Positions 31,320 through 38,465 of a stretch of DNA of 38,465 nucleotides are shown here, piece after piece (within the stretch, counting starts at the first letter, position 1; each line of letters starts with the position of its first letter). The notes below the pieces were generated by a model. It searched no databases. It was not told the DNA's origin and saw only the letters and a program-made list of their open reading frames with translations. The position numbers and the translations under genes were made by a program. Location: the NCBI RefSeq assembly GCF_000717475.1, contig NZ_JPIK01000027.1, positions 1 through 38,465 of the forward strand. The letters run 5' to 3'. This stretch comes from Desulfonatronum thiodismutans. Its GTDB lineage: Bacteria > Desulfobacterota > Desulfovibrionia > Desulfovibrionales > Desulfonatronaceae.

Positions 31320-32471
31320 TCAGCCCCCCACCGCAAGATCGCGCAGGATCATCACAGCGGTGCGCCGGGCCGGGGCTTCCGGTGGCCCTTCGGAGGAGCC
31401 GGAGGATGAGGTCAGGAGTTCAGGCAACCTCGCCAACTCATGGCGAATACGATCCATCCGTTCCGGATGACCAAGCCATTCCCGAGCCTGCGCCGCAATG
31501 ATTTCACGCCGGGCCTGATTCTGGATGAACTCCGGAAGCACCGTTCGACGGAGCACGAGATTGGCCAAGCTGATGGCCGGCACCCTGACCAGTCGTACGC
31601 CGACCAGGAAGCTAAGCCGGGAGAAGCGATAGGCCACGATGGTCGGCACCTGGAGCAGGGCGCATTCCAGGGTCGCGGTTCCAGAGGTGGCCAGAATCAG
31701 GGTGCAGGAACGCATGGCAACATAGCGGTCCTTGGCTTCGATGAAGCACAGGGGAAGCTGATCCGGGCAGTGCTCGCGAATCAGCTCCTCGTCGACGCTG
31801 GGCGCCTTGACCACGCAAAACTCAAGTTCCGGGTTCTCCGTGAACAGATCCTGAGCAGCCTGGGCGAAGATCGGCATCATCCGCTGGATTTCCGACTTGC
31901 GACTGCCCGGCAGGATGCCGATCCGGTTCGGCTTTGGAGCGATGGAGAGAATATCGGGACGTAACAATTCACCGACCAAGGGATGGCCGACGAACTCCGC
32001 GTCCATCCCCCGAGAGCGATAAAACTCCGGTTCAAAGGGCAAGATGCAAAATACCCGCCGCACATGCCGCTTCAGGAACTCGACCCGGCCTTGCCGCCAA
32101 GCCCAGACTTGGGGGCTGATGTAGTAGAAGACCGGAATGCCCAGGGAGGACGCCATCCGGGCCACCCGGAAATGAAAGTCCGGCGAATCCACCAGGACCA
32201 CGGCGTCGGGTCGCCGCGCGGCCAGCTCTTTTCGAATGGTCCGCCACATTCCGAACACCCGGGGCAGATAGGCGAACACCTCGGAGACGCCCATCACCGA
32301 GAGCCCCTCCATGCGCAGCCGCAGGTCGACTCCCTGTTCCTCCATGGCCGAACCGCCCATGCCGGAGAGTTGGATTCCTGGATGCAGCTCCCGCAACTCC
32401 CAAGCCAATAACCCAGCGTGCAGGTCCCCGGACGGTTCACAGGCGCTCAGCCAAATCCGGGACGCGGCCAT
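31320..32471 (-). CDS. lpxB: LpxB, lipid-A-disaccharide synthase
   Basis: A 383-residue GT-B glycosyltransferase that joins UDP-2,3-diacylglucosamine and lipid X at the inner membrane. Motifs: SACEPSGDLHAGLL (9-22), GMGGSAMEEQGV, MGVSEV, the DSPDFHFRVAR and YYISPQVWAWRQGR segments, GHPLV, LPGSRKSEI and ATSGTATLE. Length fits the family. Its start lies 2 bp past the stop of the sugar dehydrogenase gene, so the two are coupled. A Ser/Gly-rich linker near residues 352-366 is longer than usual. Confidence 0.95.
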   Translation of the reverse strand: MAASRIWLSACEPSGDLHAGLLAWELRELHPGIQLSGMGGSAMEEQGVDLRLRMEGLSVMGVSEVFAYLPRVFGMWRTIRKELAARRPDAVVLVDSPDFHFRVARMASSLGIPVFYYISPQVWAWRQGRVEFLKRHVRRVFCILPFEPEFYRSRGMDAEFVGHPLVGELLRPDILSIAPKPNRIGILPGSRKSEIQRMMPIFAQAAQDLFTENPELEFCVVKAPSVDEELIREHCPDQLPLCFIEAKDRYVAMRSCTLILATSGTATLECALLQVPTIVAYRFSRLSFLVGVRLVRVPAISLANLVLRRTVLPEFIQNQARREIIAAQAREWLGHPERMDRIRHELARLPELLTSSSGSSEGPPEAPARRTAVMILRDLAVGG

Positions 32472-32473
32472 GC

Positions 32474-33475
32474 TCAGAACCCGATGGGCTGGTACGGAAC
32501 CGGCGCGGTGGCGTTATCCGTGATGCTTTTGCGGATCACCTCGGCCAGTTCCATGGACGCCACCGCCGCCGCCACCGTAGGCACGGAAGCCGGGACGGAG
32601 CAGTCCCGGCCCCGGCAGTATCCGGCGAAAGCCAGCAGTTGGCCCAGCAGGGCCTCCTCATGAGGCACGAACACGGCCTCGCGCACCGAGGCCAGGGACA
32701 GATCCGCATAGCGCTGAGCAACGGTCTTGCGATGCAGGACCAGCTCCTTCTGCAGCAGGTCCGCTTCCACGTACATTTCCGGACAGGTCACGGCGATCTG
32801 ACGGATCCGTTTTTCGGTGATCTTGCTGGCCATGACCCGGGAAATGGTCCCGTTGCTGTGGACCAATACGGCGTGCGCCAGGGCGGTCAGGCCGTCCTGG
32901 GCGTGCCCGAAGGCCTGAATCCGCTCCACTGGCCCCCGAAGATGCAAGGCCAGGTCCAGGTCGTGAACCATCAGGTCCAGCACAACGTCAACGTCCAGAT
33001 TGCGGTCCGGAACCTTGTCCGTGCGGGTCAGGTCCATATTGACCACGTCCGTGGAGCGGCCGACGATCTTGACCAACTCCGTAACCACGGGGTTGAAGCG
33101 TTCGATGAAGCCCACCTGGATGCGCAGGCCCTTGTCCCGGGCCAGCCTGGCCGCGACCCGGGTGGTCTCCAGACTGTCCGTGAGCGGCTTTTCCACGAAT
33201 ATGTTGGAAACGAACCGACTGGCCAGCTCGATGTATTCCAGGTGCGTGGAGGTCGGCGTGGCCAGGACCACGGCGTCCACCAGGGCCAAATCCCTTTCCA
33301 GGTCCTCGGCCGGCCGCGTGCCGTATTCCTCGGCCAGCCGGGATTCCTTGTCCCGGTTGCGGTCGTGAATGAAGACCACCTGCACCGGTTTCATGTAGGA
33401 CAGCACCCGTAAATGGTTGCAGCCCATCTTGCCGACCCCGATCAGGCCGACCTTGAGTGGTTGGGAATCGTTCAT
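32474..33475 (-). CDS. Gfo/Idh/MocA sugar dehydrogenase, GnnA-like
   Basis: A 333-residue NAD(P)-dependent oxidoreductase with Rossmann motif GLIGVGKMGCNHL (10-22), the catalytic Lys in FVEKPLTD and VHDLDLALHL in the C-terminal alpha/beta domain. In other bacteria, GnnA of this family oxidises the 3-OH of UDP-GlcNAc so that an aminotransferase (GnnB) can install a 3-amino group for lipid A. Here it stands directly between lpxB and a DegT-type aminotransferase, which supports that role. Substrate assignment is inference; WbpB/WlbA-type dehydrogenases acting on UDP-GlcNAcA are the alternative. GAGAG precedes the ATG. Confidence 0.85.
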   Translation of the reverse strand: MNDSQPLKVGLIGVGKMGCNHLRVLSYMKPVQVVFIHDRNRDKESRLAEEYGTRPAEDLERDLALVDAVVLATPTSTHLEYIELASRFVSNIFVEKPLTDSLETTRVAARLARDKGLRIQVGFIERFNPVVTELVKIVGRSTDVVNMDLTRTDKVPDRNLDVDVVLDLMVHDLDLALHLRGPVERIQAFGHAQDGLTALAHAVLVHSNGTISRVMASKITEKRIRQIAVTCPEMYVEADLLQKELVLHRKTVAQRYADLSLASVREAVFVPHEEALLGQLLAFAGYCRGRDCSVPASVPTVAAAVASMELAEVIRKSITDNATAPVPYQPIGF

Positions 33476-33512
33476 GATGCTCTCAATTTAGCAATGTTTC
33501 CGATGTGTTCGA

Positions 33513-35192
33513 TTACCGAGGAGCGATATCGCACAGAATTCTGGCGATCCGTTCTTGGGTCCGATTGGACAAATAGGGATGCATGGGCAGGCTGAAAATG
33601 CGCCGCGACGTGGCCTCGCAGACCGGCAGATCGCCCGTCGTGTAGCCCAAAGGCAGAAAAACACGTTGCAGATGCAGCGGGATGGGATAGTAGATCACGC
33701 TGGGAATCCCGGCATCGGCCAGGGCTTGACGGCAGGCGTCCCGGTGGGCCTCGTCCCGTGCCAGCAGGGAATACTGGGCCCAGGCCGAACCGAACCCTTC
33801 GGGAATGAACGGAGGGATCAGGGCGCAGGGCTCCAGAAGCCGGGAATAGTTGGCGGCCAGGGCTTCGCGTCGCTCCAGCTCCAGGGGAAAGACGTCCATC
33901 TTGGCAAGCAATACGGCGGCTTGCAGGCTGTCCAGGCGGGCATTGGTGCCCAGCCGGGCATGTTCATAGCGCGATGTCCCCTGACCGTGGACCCGGATGG
34001 ACCGCATCCGCTCGGCCAGATCCGCGTCGTCGGTGAAGCAGGCTCCGCCTTCGCCATATCCGCCCAGAGGCTTGGCCGGAAAAAACGAGGTGCAGCCGAT
34101 GTCGCCCAGGGCGCAGGCCCGTCGACCATGCTCCATCCCGCCGAAGGACTGGGCCGCGTCCTCGATGACCCGCAAGCCGTGCTTGGCCGCGACCTCGCGA
34201 ATGCGGGCGTGGTCCGCGGGCAGGCCGAACAGGTCCACGGTGATCACGGCTCGGGGCGTCAGCCCTTGGGTCTGGCCCCGGGTCTGATTGGGCAACGACG
34301 CTCCGCCCTGTCCGGAAACAAGAGTTGTCACGGCTGCGTCCAGCTTCTCCGGGTCCAGATTGAAGGTCCGGGGATCAATGTCCACGAAGATCGGCGTGGC
34401 GCCGCGCAGGCAGATCACCTCGGCCGTGGCGATGAAGCTGAACGGCGTGGTGAAGACCGCGTCTCCGGGTCCGATGTCGTAGGCCATCAAGGCCAGGGCC
34501 AGGGCTTCGGTGCCCGAGGAGCAGGAGATCACATGTCGCGTTTCCGTGTAGTCGGCCAGACGCTGCTCCAACTCCTCTACTTCCGGCCCGAGAATGAACT
34601 TGCAGCTCTTCACAACCTGGAAGATATTCGCTTCCAGCACCGGATAAATGCTCATCTGTTGGGCCTTCAAATCTACAAAAGGCACAGGGGAAGCACCGTT
34701 TTCGGAAGACTCGGATTCCAGTTCCTCGGCAACCAAGCGCACACAGGCTTCCGGGGTAAGCCGTCGGACCGGCGACTCTTCGGCCAGACGCGAGACAAGC
34801 ACGAAGCTGCCAAGATATTCTTCAGCGGAGAGAAGGGTCAGGTCCAGCAACGGGTCCCTGGTTTCCTGGTGTAAAACCTGCAATAACTGCACGCCCGGAG
34901 CGGGCAGCAGGCGAGCGGTCTCCAACAGTGTGGCTGCTCGACCCGCCAACTCCGAGGCGGACTCCTTTCCCTCCGCTACAAAGACGCCTTCCAGGGCAAC
35001 CTCTCGTCGCCTTCGGGTCAGGCGATCGGACAGCGTGTGCGGATGAACCCACAGCCCGAGTGTCTCGTCCCTGGCCATGGCCAGCAGGGAAGCCATGGCC
35101 GTACGATCCCGATCTTCGCCCGGAACGGAGTCCGACACCGCGATTTCCAGCGCCAAGGCCAGAGCATCGCTATCTAAAACAAACTGATGCAT
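33513..35192 (-). CDS. PIN-like domain fused to DegT/DnrJ/EryC1 PLP aminotransferase (GnnB-like)
   Basis: A 559-residue protein, about 180 residues longer than normal DegT aminotransferases. The C-terminal part (about 170-559) is a complete sugar aminotransferase: FVDLKAQQ start, CSSGTEALALAL, DIDPRTFNLDP, VIEDAAQSFGG, and PLP Lys374 in SFFPAKPLGGYGEGGA. The N-terminal part (1-165) begins FVLDSDALALALEIA and ends with DPLLDLTLLSAEEYLGSFVLVSRLAEE, a layout that resembles PIN-type proteins with acidic residues 7, 9, 113 and 117; I am moderately sure of this. Following genes are GnnA-like and LpxB, so it may be GnnB, making UDP-GlcNAc3N for lipid A (inference). GAGG lies about 10 bases before the ATG. 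Confidence 0.85.
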   Translation of the reverse strand: MHQFVLDSDALALALEIAVSDSVPGEDRDRTAMASLLAMARDETLGLWVHPHTLSDRLTRRRREVALEGVFVAEGKESASELAGRAATLLETARLLPAPGVQLLQVLHQETRDPLLDLTLLSAEEYLGSFVLVSRLAEESPVRRLTPEACVRLVAEELESESSENGASPVPFVDLKAQQMSIYPVLEANIFQVVKSCKFILGPEVEELEQRLADYTETRHVISCSSGTEALALALMAYDIGPGDAVFTTPFSFIATAEVICLRGATPIFVDIDPRTFNLDPEKLDAAVTTLVSGQGGASLPNQTRGQTQGLTPRAVITVDLFGLPADHARIREVAAKHGLRVIEDAAQSFGGMEHGRRACALGDIGCTSFFPAKPLGGYGEGGACFTDDADLAERMRSIRVHGQGTSRYEHARLGTNARLDSLQAAVLLAKMDVFPLELERREALAANYSRLLEPCALIPPFIPEGFGSAWAQYSLLARDEAHRDACRQALADAGIPSVIYYPIPLHLQRVFLPLGYTTGDLPVCEATSRRIFSLPMHPYLSNRTQERIARILCDIAPR

Positions 35193-35425
35193 GGTGATTG
35201 TACCTCGAAATGAAATAGGGCAGGCAAAAAAGGGGAAATTTAGGTTGTTGCCCCACGGATGTCAAAAGGTTCCTTCACATGCCTCACGCCTCCTTTCCTT
35301 CTCCACTTCCAGTTGACCATCCGCCCCGGCTTCTTTACATTTTTTATCGTGTTGCGGAGAAAACCCCGGCACGCCTCCCTCCCCGCTTCAACGGGTCATC
35401 GTTCATCATCAACCAAGGATCTCCC

Positions 35426-35650
35426 ATGCTGCTCGAAGTCAAATGCTACGCAACCCTGGCCAGGTTTCAGCCCAAGGAGAACGAATACCATCTTGGACCA
35501 AAGCCCATGCTCCGGGACCTGATCGTCTTTCTGGGCATCCCCGAGGGAGAGGTCAAGATTTCCTTCGCCAACGGCGTGATCGTCGGGCCGGAATACGAAC
35601 TGCAGGAGGGCGACCGGGTCGGTCTCTTTCCGGCGGTTGGAGGTGGTTGA
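35426..35650 (+). CDS. MoaD/ThiS-family sulfur carrier protein
   Basis: A 74-residue beta-grasp protein ending in Gly-Gly (PAVGGG), the tail that is adenylated and thiocarboxylated in MoaD and ThiS. The EGDRVGLFPAVGGG end is typical of MoaD. It probably gives sulfur to molybdopterin synthase, serving molybdenum or tungsten enzymes such as the reductase in this window. AAGGAT lies close upstream of the ATG at 35426; upstream in-frame starts would add a long unconserved leader. Its E1 partner follows after 4 bp. The 233-bp gap 35193-35425 shows no gene. Confidence 0.87.
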   Translation: MLLEVKCYATLARFQPKENEYHLGPKPMLRDLIVFLGIPEGEVKISFANGVIVGPEYELQEGDRVGLFPAVGGG

Positions 35651-35654
35651 GCCC

Positions 35655-36377
35655 ATGCCCGCATCCCTTGCCCAGCGCTATGTCCGAAACTTCTCCACCC
35701 TTTCCGAGGCGGATCAGCAACGTCTGCACGCGGCCAAAATCTGCCAGCTTGGTCTCGGCGGCCTGGGAGGAACCCTGCTGGAGATGCTGGTCCGGATGGG
35801 CTTCGGCCATAAAGGCCGGGGATGGATCCGGGCCGCGGACGGGGACGTGTTCGAGGCCAGCAACCTCAACCGCCAGTTGTTCTGCCTGGAGTCGACCATC
35901 GGACGGCCCAAGGCCGAAGCGGCCTTGGAGCGAATCCAGGCCGTGAACTCGGAAGTGGACCTCAGCACCCGGCAGGCCCTCATCACCCTCAAGGACATGC
36001 CCGACTTCATCCAGGGCGCGGACTTCATTCTGGACGCCTTGGGGGACCTGCCCACCAAGCTGGCCCTGCGCAAGGCCGCGGCTGAGGCCGGCCTGCCCGT
36101 GATCAGCGCGGCGGTGGCCGGCTGGACCGGCTTCATCACCACCCAGCTTCCGGGAGATCCGGACCCGGGCATTTTCCAGGGCGTGCTGGGCCAAAGCGAC
36201 CAAACCGAAGGCGCGGAAGTTCCCCTGGGCACCCTGGCCCCCTGCGTCTGGCTGATCGCCTCCCTGCAATGCCGGGAAGCCGTGGCCCTGGCCTGCGGTC
36301 ATCGCCCTCTGTTTCACGGCTGCCTGCACATCGTCGATCTGACCGACGCCACGTGGGAGCGGATCACGTTTCCTTGA
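35655..36377 (+). CDS. ThiF/MoeB/HesA-family E1-like adenylyltransferase
   Basis: A 240-residue enzyme that would adenylate the C-terminal Gly of the upstream sulfur carrier. The nucleotide-binding GLGGLGGTLLEML motif (about 33-45), the ADGDVFEASNLNRQLF motif with Asp and Arg needed for adenylation, and DALGDLPTKLALRKAA are present. The zinc CxxC pairs of MoeB are not evident, so it is closer to short ThiF/HesA forms. The ATG at 35655 is preferred (GGAGGTGG about 10 bases upstream). GlgE follows after 27 bp, so these unrelated genes may be co-transcribed. Confidence 0.9.
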   Translation: MPASLAQRYVRNFSTLSEADQQRLHAAKICQLGLGGLGGTLLEMLVRMGFGHKGRGWIRAADGDVFEASNLNRQLFCLESTIGRPKAEAALERIQAVNSEVDLSTRQALITLKDMPDFIQGADFILDALGDLPTKLALRKAAAEAGLPVISAAVAGWTGFITTQLPGDPDPGIFQGVLGQSDQTEGAEVPLGTLAPCVWLIASLQCREAVALACGHRPLFHGCLHIVDLTDATWERITFP

Positions 36378-36404
36378 ACAATCAGACCAACTCCAGGAGT
36401 CGCC

Positions 36405-38423
36405 ATGCATCCATCCAACGGACGTCGTCGCGTGATCATCGAGCAGGTCCGTCCGGAGATTGAAGACGGACAATTTGCCGCCAAAAGAGTCAGCGGCGAA
36501 GAGTTCACGGTCCGGGCCGACATCTTCACCGACGGCCACGACCAGATCCAGGCCCGCCTTCTGTTCCGGTCCCGCGGCTCGGATCAGGCGGAACTGGCCG
36601 ACCAATGGACCATCCACCCCATGCGGCCCCGGCCCAACGACCTCTGGGAGGCCCGGGTCGTTCCGGAGCGCACGGGAGAATACGAATACACCCTGGAAGC
36701 CTGGATTGACCACTACGGCACCCTGTTGCACGGCATGCACAGAAAACTGGATGCGGGTCAGGAGATATCCGTGGACCTGCTCTCCGCGGCCCTCCTCCTG
36801 CGCACCGAGGCGGCCCGAGCCAAGGAGACGAACCACCCCGACCAGGAAGCCCTGCTCCTGCGAACCGCCGCTGAACTGGAACAGATTTCCGATCCCTTGG
36901 AGGCCCTGAACGTCCTGGACCGGGAGGCCGTGCTCCAAGCCGTCCACGCCTGTCCGGACCAGGAGTTGGTCACCCGCTATCCGCGGATTCTCACTCTGCA
37001 CGTGGAACGGGAGCGGGCCTTGTACAGCACCTGGTACGAACTCTTCCCCCGCTCCTGCTCTCCGCGGCCGGGAAGCCACGGAACCCTGCGCGACGTGATC
37101 CGTCTGCTGCCCGAGATTTCCCGGATGGGCTTCGACGTGCTCTATTTTCCGCCGATTCATCCCATCGGCCGGGCCAACCGCAAGGGCAAGAACAACGCGG
37201 TGGCGGCCAAGCCCGGCGAACCCGGCTCCCCCTGGGCCATCGGCGCCGAGGAAGGCGGGCACACGGCCCTGCACCCGGAACTGGGCTCCTGGGACGACTT
37301 CGCGGAACTCACGGCCCAGGCCCGGGCCCACGGTCTGGAAATCGCCCTGGACCTGGCCTTTCAGTGCGCCCCGGACCATCCGTATGTCCGGGAGCATCCG
37401 GACTGGTTCCTGTGGCGGCCCGACGGCACGGTGCAGTACGCGGAGAACCCTCCCAAGAAGTACCAGGACGTGCTGCCCTTTCACTTCGAATCAACGGACT
37501 GGGAGGCCCTGTGGCGGGAACTGGCGGACGTGGTCCGGTTCTGGATCGCCAAGGGGGTCCTGATCTTCAGGGTGGACAACCCGCATACCAAGCCCTTCGC
37601 CTTCTGGCACTGGCTGATCACGACCATCCGCGCCGACCATCCGGACGTAATCTTCCTGGCCGAGGCCTTCACCCGGCCAAAGATCATGGCCAGACTGGGC
37701 AAGCTGGGCTTTTCCCAGTCCTACACCTACTTCACCTGGCGCAACACCAAGGCCGAACTGACCGAATACATGACCGAACTGACCCGCACCGAACTGCGGG
37801 ACTGCTTCCGCCCCAATTTCTGGCCCAACACTCCGGACATTCTTCCGGAATACCTCCAGTACGGCGGACGACCGGCCTTCATGATCCGCCTGATCCTGGC
37901 CGCGACCCTCTCCAGCAGCTACGGAATCTACGGCCCGGCCTTCGAGCTGTGCGTGGCCGAGGCCCTGCCCGGCAGGGAGGAGTACCTGGATTCGGAAAAA
38001 TTCGAGTGCCGCCGCTGGAACTGGGACCAGCCGGGCAACCTGAAGGAACTGATCGCCCGGGTCAACCGGATCCGCCGCGACCACCCGGCCCTGCGCCACA
38101 TGGACAATCTGCGCTTCGTCCCGGTGAACAACGAAAACATCATCTGCTACCTCAAATCCACGGCCGACGAAACGGACACCCTGCTCATCGCGGTGGTCCT
38201 GGACCCGTTCCAACCCCAGACCGGCCAATTGGACCTGCCCCTGGAAGAGCTGGGCCTGACCGAAGGCCGTCCCTTCCTGCTCCAGGACGAACTCAGCGGC
38301 GAACGCTTCATCTGGCATAACCGGTACCCCACCCTGGAACTCAACCCGCACACCCTCCCGGCCCGCATCCTGACCCTGAAACGCACCATGAAACGCGAAC
38401 ACGACTTCGATTATTTTCTCTGA
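36405..38423 (+). CDS. glgE: GlgE, alpha-1,4-glucan:maltose-1-phosphate maltosyltransferase
   Basis: A 672-residue GH13 subfamily 3 enzyme that transfers maltosyl units from maltose-1-phosphate to alpha-glucan. The N-terminal beta-sandwich (about 8-105) and helical bundle precede the barrel. The catalytic set is Asp391 in FRVDNPHTKP, Glu420 in FLAEAFT and Asp478 in NTPDILPE, close to the positions known in Streptomyces GlgE. FPPIHPIGRANRKGKNN is a family motif. AGGAG lies 6 bases before the ATG. Its usual partners TreS and maltokinase are not in the window; they may lie just past the end. The C-terminal beta domain is complete. Confidence 0.97.
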   Translation: MHPSNGRRRVIIEQVRPEIEDGQFAAKRVSGEEFTVRADIFTDGHDQIQARLLFRSRGSDQAELADQWTIHPMRPRPNDLWEARVVPERTGEYEYTLEAWIDHYGTLLHGMHRKLDAGQEISVDLLSAALLLRTEAARAKETNHPDQEALLLRTAAELEQISDPLEALNVLDREAVLQAVHACPDQELVTRYPRILTLHVERERALYSTWYELFPRSCSPRPGSHGTLRDVIRLLPEISRMGFDVLYFPPIHPIGRANRKGKNNAVAAKPGEPGSPWAIGAEEGGHTALHPELGSWDDFAELTAQARAHGLEIALDLAFQCAPDHPYVREHPDWFLWRPDGTVQYAENPPKKYQDVLPFHFESTDWEALWRELADVVRFWIAKGVLIFRVDNPHTKPFAFWHWLITTIRADHPDVIFLAEAFTRPKIMARLGKLGFSQSYTYFTWRNTKAELTEYMTELTRTELRDCFRPNFWPNTPDILPEYLQYGGRPAFMIRLILAATLSSSYGIYGPAFELCVAEALPGREEYLDSEKFECRRWNWDQPGNLKELIARVNRIRRDHPALRHMDNLRFVPVNNENIICYLKSTADETDTLLIAVVLDPFQPQTGQLDLPLEELGLTEGRPFLLQDELSGERFIWHNRYPTLELNPHTLPARILTLKRTMKREHDFDYFL

Positions 38424-38465
38424 TCCTCTCCCGCGCACCTCCCAAAAAAGCCGGGGCGCTTCGAT

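Noticed and set aside
38440..38465. AAAAAAGCCGGGGCGC at the right edge as a glgE terminator
   Set aside because: Only one arm could be inside the window, so it cannot be verified.

Overview
The window (38.5 kb, GC-rich, dense coding on both strands) looks like chromosomal DNA from a sulfur- or sulfate-metabolising Desulfobacterota, most likely a member of the Desulfovibrionales. This placement is an inference from gene content: a periplasmic molybdopterin oxidoreductase of the polysulfide/thiosulfate reductase type, several rhodaneses, sigma-54 control with a Cys-rich PAS regulator, a Cys-rich GAF sensor kinase, an AmmeMemoRadiSam enzyme, and a Gram-negative lipid A / LPS export gene set. No phage, plasmid, integrase, transposase or CRISPR array is visible.

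Layout. 1-477: a diverged direct repeat and tRNA-Ala(GGC). 560-3738 (minus): a sigma-54 activator, then a TrmO-class II aldolase fusion, then WrbA. 3739-4021: a divergent regulatory region with a good -24/-12 promoter and inverted repeats. 4022-10741 (plus): a sulfur-respiration module of monoheme cytochrome c, Tat-exported Mo/W oxidoreductase with a Cys metal ligand, 4x[4Fe-4S] protein, diheme cytochrome b, and a triple-rhodanese lipoprotein. It ends with a rhodanese-thioredoxin protein whose reading frame is crossed by one in-frame TGA. That TGA falls exactly where the related rhodaneses have a second conserved Cys, and it is most simply read as selenocysteine.

10841-12903: biotin ECF transporter (BioY-BioM-BioN). 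13173-15059: orphan PAS-GAF histidine kinase. 15183-18336 (minus): YitT protein, tRNA-Pro(TGG), CobO, AmrS-type radical SAM enzyme and a small exported protein. 18616-21001: PurM and, convergent to it, a radical SAM protein. 21267-26638: a HAD-GH65 glycoside phosphorylase/hydrolase fusion, shikimate kinase and a type I glutamine synthetase with a strong terminator.

26763-35192: envelope genes. LptD and LptE are separated by a palindromic mobile-type repeat. LptA, LpxB, a GnnA-like sugar dehydrogenase and a GnnB-like aminotransferase form a minus-strand cluster; the aminotransferase has an extra N-terminal PIN-like domain. Together they suggest lipid A containing 2,3-diamino-glucose and its export. 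35426-38423: a MoaD/ThiS-like sulfur carrier with its ThiF/MoeB-like E1 enzyme (probably molybdopterin synthesis, which the Mo enzyme upstream would need) and GlgE maltosyltransferase. GlgE, with the GH65 enzyme, points to alpha-glucan/trehalose-type storage or compatible-solute metabolism.
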